A stretch of 64,000 nucleotides of DNA from Siphonodentalium dalli (taxonomy: Eukaryota > Mollusca > Scaphopoda > Gadilida > Siphonodentaliidae), in contig CP136063.1 of the NCBI GenBank assembly GCA_032622095.1, positions 92,605,980 through 92,669,979 on the forward strand. The letters run 5' to 3'. The notes under the pieces are model-generated. The model was not told where the DNA came from. It did not search any database and saw nothing but the letters and a program-made list of their open reading frames with translations. Below, piece after piece: positions 35,715-49,475 of the stretch. Position numbers and translations under genes: made by a program. The first letter of the stretch is position 1; every line of letters starts with the position of its first letter.

Positions 35715-36086
35715 ATATTGACTTGATATACGGTTATAATAAAAATCTATGCCATAAACTATGATTAAAATAGTATAATTCATCACCAATTGGAACGTCA
35801 GTGTCGAGAAACCCACCCATCAAAGCTCAGAGTGATCAGACATCGATTTTTGAAATTTGTTAATTTCTCGAGATGTGGCCCAGAAAACACGTGATCAAAC
35901 GGACAAATTGCGGATAAAGATGGATAACTATAAAATCAAGTGGTTATTATTACGCGATTTGTCCGTTCAAAAATCGATATCTGATCACTCTGAAATTTGA
36001 TTTGTGGGTTTCTCGACTCGAATCAAATATTTTTACACCGAAGCCAAGGAATTTAGGAGCGTCTGATCGGATTGAGTACATTTAAC
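35715..36086. mobile_element. chimeric MITE remnant (two families joined)
   Basis: 35715-35811 is a fragment of the TTAAAGGCCCACTT family (GATATACGGTTATAATAAAA, TATAATTCATCACC). It joins directly to a TTAAAGGTAC-family body (CATCAAAGCTCAGAGTGATC, GAAGCCAAGGAATTTAGG, GGATTGAGTACATTTAA). The same chimera is at 43528-43899 in unit 2. Confidence 0.65.
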
Positions 36087-36564
36087 AGAACGAGACCCTA
36101 AAACAAATAAAAAGGGCTAAAATGGCTCATTCTAGCCACCAAATACAACTATTTTTCGACATCAAACTCTGATCAAAGTCGCGCAATACTATTTAAAACT
36201 GGGATATAATACCGAATACCGTCTATCTGTCAGGGTTAATGTACGAGCTGAACTAGATGATCGAGGGCATGCATATGTAGTGATTCCCAAAGTTCAAATT
36301 GGAATTCCCGAACGCGCGTTAACACTAATGTAAACACATAGTATTCCCACATGTAACCAGTATGTTACCATACAATATGACATGTCTATTTGCGGGGATA
36401 AACATGATTACCGATTCATAAATTAGTATGTGCTTATATGTATCCGCACGTCAACTATCACAACATACCGTATTTCTTTGTTAGCCAAAGAAATAATAAT
36501 TTAGGGGCGTTAAATCTGATTATGTACATGTACTGACAAAACTGATTCGAATCCCAAATACACT

Positions 36565-37860
36565 TATAGTTTTTTTGTTTAAACATATTTTATCGTAATA
36601 TAATATTACACAAGGGATCGGGGCACAAGTTTTAACAACTTAAATCCGCCCCTCTCCCATATACATTTTAACAAATACAAAGTAGATGACGAACATAACA
36701 TATATACAAGATGATGTATGGTGTGGTTGTGATTGCTGTCAGTCCTATCCTGCTTTTGAAATTTCATCTGAGGTAGTCAACATTTGTAACGCAAAGGAGG
36801 ATCTCGCCTATATTTGTTAGCGGAGGGGGCCTAATTAAAGCGTTTCGTTGATGAAATGTATGAATAAACAAAATGGAAAAGAATTTCATTGCGTCGATTC
36901 GATTCTGATGATATCCCTGTGAGTAAGGAGGAAATGTTAGATATTATAAATTGGTGGGCCGCAATCTTATTGAAGAGTTCGCATCTTTCGGTAGCATACA
37001 GGGGGCACTCAAAGAAATAATGAAAGGCATCTTCGACTTCGTATCCACATGTGCATTTAGAGGTATCAGAGATAAAATTGTTGCACATATCTGATTTTAA
37101 TTCACTACAATAGTTGCGAATTCTGCAGTATAAAATGCTTAATTTTCTTGGACCATTAATAAAGAATTGGGGAGGTTTCGTGGGCGGGTCAATTAATTTC
37201 AAATTCATCTTAAATTCAGGAAGAGTACTTACATTTGTAATAGGCTTTGGTAGTTTATTCCAAGATAGCGTACTTTTAGGTAAATAAGAGTTTCTGAAAT
37301 GTTCTGTATGCGAACGGTATGAATAGAATTTGTCAGGTTCGCGCATATCATATCGATTACTGGCAACTTAAATTGTCTTGATCGGGGTGGCAACATGAGC
37401 GTGAGGTAATTGGGGACTTGGTTGTTTATTATTTTAAACATGGTGTGCAACTCGTGGAGTTCTCGTCGAATTTCAAGCCTTGACCATCCTACTTCGTCAA
37501 ACAAGCGATTTATATCTACGGAACGCGTTAATCCTGTTACTATATTCTTGCAGCATCCTTGTGTATGTCATCGAACCTTTTTAATAAGTAATCTGTTGCT
37601 GTGCCCCACATTACATCGGCATAGTCTATAATTGGTAATATATATGCTGTGTATATTTTTTCAAGCGACTTTCGGTCTAGGTCGTACTTCAGTCTTCTTA
37701 ATTGTGAGAGACGAGATGTTGCTTTGTTTGCTATTGTATTTATATGAGTGTTCCAGTTTAGATTCGATTGTATTTCAAGTCCAAGATGTTTGTGTGAGTT
37801 TGTAAATAATACATTTTCTTGTTCGAATTTTAAATTCGGGGTGTTCACGCAGGCAAAGAT
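36565..37860 (-). pseudogene. 5'-truncated LINE reverse transcriptase tail, copy 1
   Basis: On the minus strand three frames read as the C-terminal part of a non-LTR retrotransposon polymerase: 37540-37848 (HKHLGLEIQSNLNW; ILPIIDYADVMWG, the thumb region), 37229-37504 and 36831-37346. The last holds a zinc-knuckle-like CTCGYEVEDAFHYFFECP motif typical of Jockey/I-like elements. Two frameshifts separate the pieces, near 37538 and near 37335, so it is dead. The upstream polymerase core and endonuclease are missing, as expected for 5' truncation. The 3' region ends in an A-rich stretch near 36570. The clade call is tentative. Confidence 0.85.
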
Positions 37861-39948
37861 ATAGTATGCGATATCTGTATATGGGCAAGTTCAGCGGCTA
37901 GTTAAATTTTCAAGGAAATTGCTCTCATGTGTGGTCCCGAAGCAACGAAATACTCAAAGTAACCAACTTTATACCCCATGGAATCCCAATAGTGCTGGTG
38001 ACATAAGTTCCCAAAATCGCACGAAATACCACCACGTGACCAGGTATGGCTATAACTTCCATAGCATACAACTCAAGGTCACGAAAATCCAATAGAATTT
38101 TGGAATTCTTTGACGGCCTCGCGATTTAGAATAACTGTGGGGAAAACTAAAAAATCTGATAACGAGGCTACCTACGATCGATCAGAGATCAGAGTGCAAT
38201 ACAAATATTCCATTAAAATCGTGCATATATTAGTCAGAGTGGTTTGATTACAAGACACTTCCGGCCGTAACAGTTTTAGAACCAGGAAGTAACTGGCTTT
38301 ATGAATTTCAAAAGATTTAAACATAATGGTTTTGTATATATGATAGCTATTTGGCACAGCTTGTCCCCGAGACATACGGACGTTGGCCTTTGTACATGCG
38401 TGGGACTATATAACACACAGGGCGCCGGTTTTAGAGATGCATGGGTTTTTGAGACCGTGCTATTTAGTTTTAGGGTGACCGTTTTTGGTAAAACAGAAAT
38501 ATATAAAATGACAATCAATAAGTGTCAAACTAAAATCAATATTTTAGTATAAATTAATAAACATTAATTGTTTTAAAATTAGCTCTTATATCTCTATTAT
38601 GACTAAATTGTCATACACATATACAATGTATATTAAGTGGAAAGAATCACAAATTATTTAAATCATAGTCTCGGGTCCCGTATATACTCTGTATATATAT
38701 ACAGTATGTGAACAAATTATAGAGCGTTCGGCTCACTGTTGTGCGTAAAATTGAAAGCAGTTAACTATAAATTTGTATCACTTATATATGTATCACTTCA
38801 TAGTATATGAAACGTGTATAAGTGTTCAGTGTACATTCGTATGCCTATTTAAATCGCACTTGGATATAATAAACTAATATCCCAGACACTAAATCAGTTA
38901 CAATTTCCTAAGCCAGTTTTCAGCTAATATCAGGCGAACAAAACATGGAAATTGCAATAAGTGACGTTCGTAACACACGGTCATCACATACTCCATATAC
39001 GAATATCCAAGATATGGTGGATCTCCGACGAGTTATATGTTGGCATATAGGATTTTATGAAGCTAGTTTGATAAATTTGATTCGAACGAGTGCCATAAGA
39101 CATGTATCTTATATCCCAACATAACGAGTTGAAGATATTGTATATCACATGAGAAAACTAGAGCTTTATGACTTTTTAACAAATCAAAATCCTTAAAAGA
39201 AGCTTCAAAAACGCATACATTTCCAGCGTTAGCTGAGACGCTCCACAACATTTCACGACAGTATTGCGCGCTCTGGGGCTGGCGACGGAAAATATAGTCC
39301 CCCAATTTTCCTCTTTGTTTTTGTGTCTCTTTTCGTTAGTGCAATGAAGTTGGACAAGAACATAACTTTAATGAACAAAACAGTCATTTTGCATTGTCTG
39401 GTGTATTGCAATGTGAGGCTTTTTGAAATAGTACTAATCCGTCTGAATCAATGTAAAGACGCGCGGTCATTATGTTGGCGCGATGCAAAGTGATATGTAA
39501 CTGGAAATGATATAATAGGCGTTTCATGTTTCACGCTCTGTACAATATGTGATATTTTGGATTTTGTTATCTCCAGAACAATTAAAACACTGATAAAACT
39601 GCCTCTTTTGAACTTCGAATTGTGATCACCGAAACCTCTTACGAATTGACCTATAAATTTTCGATCTCATTATTACTGGCATAGAACATGTACAAATAAT
39701 AGTCTAATCAGACGATTCTTCGGAGGCAAAATCCATATAACATAAATATAGGTGTGAGATGAATTGCTGGATACACCCATACACTACACATGACCGCTAA
39801 GGGGAATGCCCATCGAATATAGTATAGCTTTGTTCGATTCGTCGAAGATAACTAAACACGAAAATATAGGACAAATGTAGGTTCTTGTGCTTTTGTAAAT
39901 TTTAAAGGGACACAAGGCACTCGCATTGGGTAATTGTGAAAAAAAAAT
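37861..39948. other. non-coding part of unit 1
   Basis: No domain recognised. At 39040-39190 a block (GATTCGAACGAGT, ATCCCAACATAACGAGTTGA, ATATTGTATATCACATGAG) is related to the repeat at 55445-55640. A (TA)-rich palindrome GTATATACTCTGTATATATA lies at 38682-38704. Confidence 0.5.
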
Positions 39949-40009
39949 CAGCGAACTATAGCGTTAATAGTGTGGTAGACTACCACACTATTAACGCTAT
40001 AGTTCGCTG
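39949..40009. repeat. perfect palindrome, 30-bp arms
   Basis: The left arm starts CAGCGAACTATAGCGTTAAT and the right arm is its exact reverse complement with one central base. Repeated unchanged in unit 2 (47714-47774). Confidence 0.97.
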
Positions 40010-41712
40010 GTAGTTATGGAGTAACACCTGGAACAAATTGGTTAATTATCGAATCTGGTATCTTTCGAAAGAGGAGACCTTTGTCAACAGAAATATGAAA
40101 AGTCCGCAAAAATCCGCTTTGTGGAAAGTTTGTTATCCAAGATGGCGTCCAACATGGTTGTCTATATTACACTAGTTCTCGAAATCAGTCATGATATGAT
40201 ATATGTGGCGTAAGTGACCAGTTTGTGTGAACTAAGAGTACTTAGGGTTACTGGTCGGAGCTGACACACGACTTGTTACTGGTCGGACTTCCTAATGTAG
40301 CTGCAAATGCCCCCCCCCCCAAAAAATAGGGCGCACATGTAACCCAGTAACGTATTGGTTACAAATTAATGTGTCGTATTTTTTTTCTGCACCAAAATCT
40401 ACCATATATGAGAGTACATGAGCGAATGAAGTGCCACAGAAATCGTGTCCATGAGATGGCTGTTAAAATGGCCGCAACCCCAAGACATGCCACGACGAAA
40501 GCAACATATTAGATAACCACATGGGAGTGACAATACGTAAGGGCAATGTACAAGTATGTATTATCTTTAAAGGTACACATATCACTAAACACAGCCATCT
40601 TAATGATGTATCGGTCACTGCAACCCAAGACAAACCAAATTATTTACGTCTTTAATGTTAGGGGTTTCTGCTTAGAATTCCACAACAGTCGGGCCAAAAC
40701 ATATAATTTCGGACATGCAACACACGAAGAAATGTTCCGAAACAAGATGGTAGTTCTCGTTGGGCATAATGATTAATTTCGAATGTTACGCAGAATTTGA
40801 ATTTGCGGCACAAATACTAGTTACAGTTTCGCTATGTTCAACACTTTCCGTGATAACAAACCACACACGTATGCTTCGATGCGTATTATACTGTCATTTC
40901 TCACACGAATTAGCACCTAATCTCAGAAGATCGTGCATTTTATATAAAACATATTATTTTCATGCTGCTATCAAACCGGGTTCTGGGTGTGCCATTTTGT
41001 TCAAATTTCTTCAGTCGGCATTTTACAACTCGAATATGCTACCACGCAATGCACAATATTCGTTGACAGTATCTTTTGTTTAGAACTATATTATAATACC
41101 ACCCATGTATTTGTGTGCTTATCAGGTGATCGGCGTTTAAATCTGTTATTTCAGCGATGCCTATTCACTCAATCTTGCTATTCATGGCTGTGTGTACAGC
41201 CTTTATATGTAACATTATGGAGAAGGGGTAAACACGTTGTGATGCGGTTATGGAAAACATAGTGCCGGTCGCCTATATGTGGCCTTTGTGATTATAAGTA
41301 AATATGATTTTTTTTCTTCAGATATAAACACAGTCTCTGCCACAGAGTATACAGGCAATTGTGGTCCAGTTTAGAATTTATTGAAAATAGTCTGTTATTC
41401 ATTTGTGTTTTGATAAATTGCCTTCATAGTATACCACCATGCATTTCTGTGATAAAAACGAAATATTCGTGTTTCAACAATTGATCAGATGCAACTATGA
41501 CTAATATTGTGAGACACGGATAATAGGAACAACACATTTTATCCAATAATCTATGCATATCTTTCATATTGTCCCATAGCAGTGAATTTTGAACACTTTG
41601 GTGTTGTGGTTGTCAAAATAAAAAATTCGTGATACTGTTCTGAGTACATATGCTTCTGCTTCTAGAAAAGGCAACAGGATCAATGTATCCCTGGTAAATC
41701 CAATGTAACTGT

Positions 41713-41962
41713 TTAAAGATGCATAATCCAAATTAACGGTCGCAAATTACCATTTCCTTGGTTTCGGAGGTAAACAATATTTGAATCGAGTCGAGAACCC
41801 CACCCGTCAAAGCTCAGAGTGATCAGATATCGATGTTTGAAATCTATTATTTTTACCACCGATAATTCTAAGTGGCCCAGTAAACAGTCGACGAGAAGAA
41901 TTTCTCTGACCAAATTGTGGATGAAGATGGATAATTCTAAATCAAGTGGCTTTTTTGTTTCA
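41713..41962. mobile_element. MITE, TTAAAGGTAC family, copy D truncated by the duplication
   Basis: Identical to the first 250 bp of the complete copy at 49476-49942 and cut exactly at the duplication junction (41962). Confidence 0.85.
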
Positions 41963-42361
41963 TGGTTTTCCTGTTATTCTCAGTTCTCTGTGAATAAAAC
42001 AGAACACTTTCGATTTACTGTGCGCCCCCTCGATGACGACCGACTCCGGGGTGAGATGAGAAACTAACATGCCATGCACCCTTCTGATTTAGCCCTGCTC
42101 ATAGGTCCTTCTTGGTCGCGAATATCCCAATATTTTTGTAGTGCACAACCTATCGTTAACGATGCTGGCGTCAAGTATATACTTATAACATGCATGTGTT
42201 ATGACAACCAGATATAGGTTCCTGCCATATATTAATTTATTATCAGTCTGTGGGTATACTAGAGAGTAATCATGCAACCCTGTTTGAGAGTTAGGGTATG
42301 TGCAATTAGCTGATGTTGAACTCTCACTGAGAAAAAATGCGGGTCAATCCACACCTTTCAG

Positions 42362-42965
42362 TGAGTCACTATGACTAACTCTGGTCTTACTCAAATTGAC
42401 TAAGTTATACGAAAAATAACTATAATTGAAACACTGCCTTAAATGGTGCTTATCATTATGCTTATCATAAGTTCAATTTCCATTGCATCGCAATTCTTTT
42501 ATAGATCTATATTTAAACGAAGGAAATGGGAGGATATAATGGCATATGTATCAGAACTTCACAAATTGTGTTACAACTCTCAACAGACCAGTATTGGAAT
42601 CTGTGTTTAGAGAATTGATTGAAAGTTTGTCCTGCTTTTAACTCGGTCACTCATTCCGGATAATATATCACCTGGTTGAGTATTGAAATTATTTGTACAA
42701 AATTTTCACAAAATTAAATCCCCCCTTCCAAGTGACTAAGAAAGGTTAGTCATTATGACTCAATCCTGGTTATTTTGACAAACACAATTGTAGTTTAATG
42801 AAAAAATTAGTCGTTTTGACTAACATTTCTTAGCCTTTATGACTAATATCACCCTAGTAATTATGACCAATATTATGCCTAAGTCATTTTGACTAAGCTA
42901 AGTTAGTCATCCCGGAGGGACAAGCGGTTGACTAACCTCAGTTAGTCATATTGATAAACTGTTTT
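42362..42965. mobile_element. AGTCA/TGACT-rich element, copy 2
   Basis: Duplicate of 34550-35150, with several substitutions in the left terminal region (GGTCTTACTCAAATTGAC instead of GGTCTTAGTCAAAGTGAC). Confidence 0.7.
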
Positions 42966-43527
42966 TTTTTCAATGCCCCTGTCTGCTTAACATATTGTTT
43001 CTCGATTTCCTGGATTCATATATATTATTTTATACTCTGTATGGTAGCTATACAACTTGCTGGGAATCGTTCTATCATTCAGTTCCTGTCAACACAAAAA
43101 CTTCTTCCACAGACTGAGTTAACATCCACCAGAATCGTCCGTTTGAATGTGTAATCTTCCTTATTAGTAGCAAATGGGGTATGATCTCTGGAAACATACA
43201 TTGACAATACACCGCCTACGTTTTCGTGATTGCTCAAATGGAATCAATCATTCATTAGATTGGTCAACAGACAGAACTTCCGGTCACACGTCAACTAATT
43301 GAGACTATCGGTTGGTCCGTTACCGGTGGAGTTAATATGTAGATTCTTACCATGGCAACCATCTTACAGTGAGATACCGCTCTCACTGGGTCTTGGAAAA
43401 CAGCTTGATTGTATAAATTAGCTATACATGCTTCTGGAGAACAAAATGCAGAAATTATACTGAATACTCCATCATCTAGTCCAGTTTTCGTCCATTCCAC
43501 CAGTCAGTGCCACATTGGCAGCGTTTT

Positions 43528-43899
43528 ATATTGACTTGATATACGGTTATAATAAAAATCTATGCCATAAACTATGATTAAAATAGTATAATTCATCACC
43601 AATTAGAACGTCAGTGTCGAGAAACCCACCCATCAAAGCTCAGAGTGATCAGACATCGATTTTTGAAGTTTGTTAATTTCTCGAGATGTGGCCCAGAAAA
43701 CACGTGATCAAACGGACAAATTGCGGATAAAGATGGATAACTATAAAATCAAGTGGTTATTATTACGCGATTTGTCCGTTCAAAAATCGATATCTGATCA
43801 CTCTGAAATTTGATTTGTGGGTTTCTCGACTCGAATCAAATATTTTTACCCCGAAGCCAAGGAATTTAGGAGCGTCTGATCGGATTGAGTACATTTAAC
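43528..43899. mobile_element. chimeric MITE remnant, duplicate
   Basis: Copy of 35715-36086 in unit 2, with only single-base differences. Confidence 0.65.
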
Positions 43900-44381
43900 A
43901 GAACGAGACCCTAAAACAAATAAAAGGGGCTAAAATGGCTCATTCTAGCCACCAAATACAACTATTTTTCGACATCAAACTCTGATCAAAGTCGCGCAAT
44001 ACTATTTAAAACTGGGATATAATACCGAATACCGTCTATCTGTCAGGGTTAATGTACGAGCTGAACTAGATGATCGAGGGCATGCATATATAGTGATTCC
44101 CAAAGTTCAAATTGGAATTTCCGAACGCGTGTTAACACGAATGTAAACACATAGTATTCCCATGCACATGTAACCAGTATGTTACCATACAATATGACAT
44201 GTCTATTTGCGGGGATAAACATGATTACCGATTCATAAATTAGTATGTGCTTATATGTATCCGCACGTCAACTATCACAACATACCGTATTTCTTTGTTA
44301 GCCAAAGAAATAATAATTTAGGGGCGTTAAATCTGATTATGTACATGTACTGACAAAACTGATTCGAATCCCAAATACACT

Positions 44382-45626
44382 TATAGTTTTTTTGTTTAAA
44401 CATATTTTATCGTAATATAATATTACACAAGGGATCGGGGCACAAGTTTTAACAACTTAAATCCGCCCCTCTCCCATATACATTTTAACAAATACAAAGT
44501 AGATGACGAACATAACATATATACAGGATGATGTATGGTGTGGTTGTGATTGCTGTCAGTCCTATCCTGCTTTTGAAATTTCAAAGCGGAGGGGGCCTAA
44601 TTAAAGCGTTTCGTTGATGAAATGTATGAATAAACAAAATGGAAAAGAATTTCATTGCGTCGATTCGATTCTGATGATATCCCTGTGAGTAAGGAGGAAA
44701 TGTTAGATATTATAAATTGGTGGGCTGCAATCTTATTGAAGAGTTCGCATCTTTCGGTAGCATACAGGGGGCACTCAAAGAAATAATGAAAGGCATCTTC
44801 GACTTCGTATCCACATGTGCATTTAGAGGTATCAGAGATAAAATTGTTGCACATATCTGATTTTAATTCACTACAATAGTTGCGAATTCTGCAGTATAAA
44901 ATGCTTAATTTTCTTGGACCATTAATAAAGAATTGGGGAGGTTTCGTGGGCGGGTCAATTAATTTCAAATTCATCTTAAATTCAGGAAGAGTACTTACAT
45001 TTGTAATAGGCTTTGGTAGTTTATTCCAAGATAGCGTACTTTTAGGTAAATAAGAGTTTCTGAAATGTTCTGTATGCGAACGGTATGAATAGAATTTGTC
45101 AGGTTCGCGCATATCATATCGATTACTGGCAACTTAAATTGTCTTGATCGGGGTGGCAACATGAGCGTGAGGTAATTGGGGACTTGGTTGTTTATTATTT
45201 TAAACATGGTGTGCAACTCGTGGAGTTCTCGTCGAATTTCAAGCCTTGACCATCCTACTTCGTCAAACAAGCGATTTATATCTACGGAACGCGTTAATCC
45301 TGTTACTATATTCTTGCAGCATCCTTGTGTATGTCATCGAACCTTTTTAATAAGTAATCTGTTGCTGTGCCCCACACTACATCGGCATAGTCTATAATTG
45401 GTAATATATATGCTGTGTATATTTTTTCAAGCGACTTTCGGTCTAGGTCGTACTTCAGTCTTCTTAATTGTGAGAGACGAGATGTTGCTTTGTTTGCTAT
45501 TGTATTTATATGAGTGTTCCAGTTTAGATTCGATTGTATTTCAAGTCCAAGATGTTTGTGTGAGTTTGTAAATAATACATTTTCTTGTTCGAATTTTAAA
45601 TTCGGGGTGTTCACGCAGGCAAAGAT
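44382..45626 (-). pseudogene. 5'-truncated LINE reverse transcriptase tail, copy 2
   Basis: Duplicate of 36565-37860 and about 51 bp shorter just 3' of the stop codon. It has both frameshifts of copy 1, so the element was already broken when the segment duplicated. The only amino-acid change I see is IDYADVVWG instead of IDYADVMWG. Confidence 0.85.
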
Positions 45627-47713
45627 ATAGTATGCGATATCTGTATATGGGCAAGTTCAGCGGCTAGTTAAATTTTCAAGGAAATTGCTCTCATGTGTGG
45701 TCCCGAAGCAACGAAATACTCAAAGTAACCAACTTTATACCCCATGGAATCCCAATAGTGCTGGTGACATAAGTTCCCAAAATCGCACGAAATGCCACCA
45801 CGTGACCAGGTATGGCTATAACTTCCATAGCATACAACTCAAGGTCACGAAAATCCAATAGAATTTTGGAATTCTTTGACGGCCTCGCGATTTAGAATAA
45901 CTGTGGGGAAAACTAAAAAATCTGATAACGAGGCTACCTACGATCGATCAGAGATCAGAGTGCAATACAAATATTCCATTAAAATCGTGCATATATTAGT
46001 CAGAGTGGTTTGATTACAAGACACTTCCGGCCGTAACAGTTTTAGAACCAGGAAGTAACTGGCTTTATGAATTTCAAAAGATTTAAACATAATGGTTTTG
46101 TATATATGATAGCTATTTGGCACAGCTTGCCCCGAGACATACGGACGTTGGCCTTTGTACATGCGTGGGACTATATAACACACAGGGCGCCGGTTTTAGA
46201 GATGCATGGGTTTTTGAGACCGTGCTATTTAGTTTTAGGGTGACCGTTTTTGGTAAAACAGAAATATATAAAATGACAATCAATAAGTGTCAAACTAAAA
46301 TCAATATTTTAGTATAAATTAATAAACATTAATTGTTTTAAAATTAGCTCTTATATCTCTATTATGACTAAATTGTCATACACATATACAATGTATATTA
46401 AGTGGAAAGAATCACAAATTATTTAAATCATAGTCTCGGGTCCCGTATATACTCTGTATATATATACAGTATGTGAACAAATTATAGAGCGTTCGGCTCA
46501 CTGTTGTGCGTAAAATTGAAAGCAGTTAACTATAAATTTGTATCACTTATATATGTATCACTTCATAGTATATGAAACGTGTATAAGTGTTCAGTGTACA
46601 TTCGTATGCCTATTTAAATCGCACTTGGATATAATAAACTAATATCCCAGACACTAAATCAGTTACAATTTCCTAAGCCAGTTTTCAGCTAATATCAGGC
46701 GAACAAAACATGGAAATTGCAATAAGTGACGTTCGTAACACACGGTCATCACATACTCCATATACGAATATCCAAGATATGGTGGATCTCCGACGAGTTA
46801 TATGTTGGCATATAGGATTTTATGAAGCTAGTTTGATAAATTTGATTCGAACGAGTGCCATAAGACATGTATCTTATATCCCAACATAACGAGTTGAAGA
46901 TATTGTATATCACATGAGAAAACTAGAGCTTTATGACTTTTTAACAAATCAAAATCCTTAAAAGAAGCTTCAAAAACGCATACATTTCCAGCGTTAGCTG
47001 AGACGCTCCACAACATTTCACGACAGTATTGCGCGCTCTGGGGCTGGCGACGGAAAATATAGTCCCCCAATTTTCCTCTTTGTTTTTGTGTCTCTTTTCG
47101 TTAGTGCAATGAAGTTGGACAAGAACATAACTTTAATGAACAAAACAGTCATTTTGCATTGTCTGGTGTATTGCAATGTGAGGCTTTTTGAAATAGTACT
47201 AATCCGTCTGAATCAATGTAAAGACGCGCGGTCATTATGTTGGCGCGATGCAAAGTGATATGTAACTGGAAATGATATAATAGGCGTTTCATGTTTCACG
47301 CTCTGTACAATATGTGATATTTTGGATTTTGTTATCTCCAGAACAATTAAAACACTGATAAAACTGCCTCTTTTGAACTTCGAATTGTGATCACCGAAAC
47401 CTCTTACGAATTGACCTATAAATTTTCGATCTCATTATTACTGGCATAGAACATGTACAAATAATAGTCTAATCAGACGATTCTTCGGAGGCAAAATCCA
47501 TATAACATAAATATAGGTGTGAGATGAATTGCTGGATACACCCATACACTACACATGACCGCTAAGGGGAATGCCCATCGAATATAGTATAGCTTTGTTC
47601 GATTCGTCGAAGATAACTAAACACGAAAATATAGGACAAATGTAGGTTCTTGTGCTTTTGTAAATTTTAAAGGGACACAAGGCACTCGCATTGGGTAATT
47701 GTGAAAAAAAAAT

Positions 47714-47774
47714 CAGCGAACTATAGCGTTAATAGTGTGGTAGACTACCACACTATTAACGCTATAGTTCGCTG
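47714..47774. repeat. perfect palindrome, duplicate
   Basis: Identical to 39949-40009, including the single central base. Confidence 0.97.
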
Positions 47775-49475
47775 GTAGTTATGGAGTAACACCTGGAACA
47801 AATTGGTTAATTATCGAATCTGGTATCTTTCGAAAGAGGAGACCTTTGTCAACAGAAATATGAAAAGTCCGCAAAAATCCGCTTTGTGGAAAGTTTGTTA
47901 TCCAAGATGGCGTCCAACATGGTTGTCTATATTACACTAGTTCTCGAAATCAGTCATGATATGATATATGTGGCGTAAGTGACCAGTTTGTGTGAACTAA
48001 GAGTACTTAGGGTTACTGGTCGGAGCTGACACACGACTTGTTACTGGTCGGACTTCCTAATGTAGCTGCAAATGCCCCCCCCCCAAAAATAGGGCGCACA
48101 TGTAACCCAGTAACGTATTGGTTACAAATTAATGTGTCGTATTTTTTTTCTGCACCAAAATCTACCATATATGAGAGTACATGAGCGAATGAAGTGCCAC
48201 AGAAATCGTGTCCATGAGATGGCTGTTAAAATGGCCGCAACCCCAAGACATGCCACGACGAAAGCAACATATTAGATAACCACATGGGAGTGACAATACG
48301 TAAGGGCAATGTACAAGTATGTATTATCTTTAAAGGTACACATATCACTAAACACAGCCATCTTAATGATGTATCGGTCACTGCAACCCAAGACAAACCA
48401 AATTATTTACGTCTTTAATGTTAGGGGTTTCTGCTTAGAATTCCACAACAGTCGGGCCAAAACATATAATTTCGGACATGCAACACACGAAGAAATGTTC
48501 CGAAACAAGATGGTAGTTCTCGTTGGGCATAATGATTAATTTCGAATGTTACGCAGAATTTGAATTTGCGGCACAAATACTAGTTACAGTTTCGCTATGT
48601 TCAACACTTTCCGTGATAACAAACCACACACGTATGCTTCGATGCGTATTATACTGTCATTTCTCACACGAATTAGCACCTAATCTCAGAAGATCGTGCA
48701 TTTTATATAAAACATATTATTTTCATGCTGCTATCAAACCGGGTTCTGGGTGTGCCATTTTGTTCAAATTTCTTCAGTCGGCATTTTACAACTCGAATAT
48801 GCTACCACGCAATGCACAATATTCGTTGACAGTATCTTTTGTTTAGAACTATATTATAATACCACCCATGTATTTGTGTGCTTATCAGGTGATCGGCGTT
48901 TAAATCTGTTATTTCAGCGATGCCTATTCACTCAATCTTGCTATTCATGGCTGTGTGTACAGCCTTTATATGTAACATTATGGAGAAGGGGTAAACACGT
49001 TGTGATGCGGTTATGGAAAACATAGTGCCGGTCGCCTATATGTGGCCTTTGTGATTATAAGTAAATATGATTTTTTTTCTTCAGATATAAACACAGTCTC
49101 TGCCACAGAGTATACAGGCAATTGTGGTCCAGTTTAGAATTTATTGAAAATAGTCTGTTATTCATTTGTGTTTTGATAAATTGCCTTCATAGTATACCAC
49201 CATGCATTTCTGTGATAAAAACGAAATATTCGTGTTTCAACAATTGATCAGATGCAACTATGACTAATATTGTGAGACACGGATAATAGGAACAACACAT
49301 TTTATCCAATAATCTATGCATATCTTTCATATTGTCCCATAGCAGTGAATTTTGAACACTTTGGTGTTGTGGTTGTCAAAATAAAAAATTCGTGATACTG
49401 TTCTGAGTACATATGCTTCTGCTTCTAGAAAAGGCAACAGGATCAATGTATCCCTGGTAAATCCAATGTAACTGT

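Larger units (their letters stand above)
34152..41962. repeat. 7.8-kb tandem duplication, unit 1
   Basis: This segment is repeated head to tail at 41963-49725. The shared word TTTCA occurs at the left edge (34147-34151), at the junction (41958-41962) and at the right edge (49721-49725). Contents include an AGTCA element (34550-35150), MITE pieces (35715-36085), a LINE tail (36565-37860), a perfect palindrome (39949-40009) and several short unrecognised open frames. Relative to unit 2 it has an extra 51 bp net in the LINE 3' region (36770-36822). Confidence 0.97.

Noticed and set aside
40546-41262. Three overlapping plus-strand frames, duplicated at 48309-49025
   Set aside because: Conservation between units reflects recent duplication rather than selection; no domain or splice pattern is visible.
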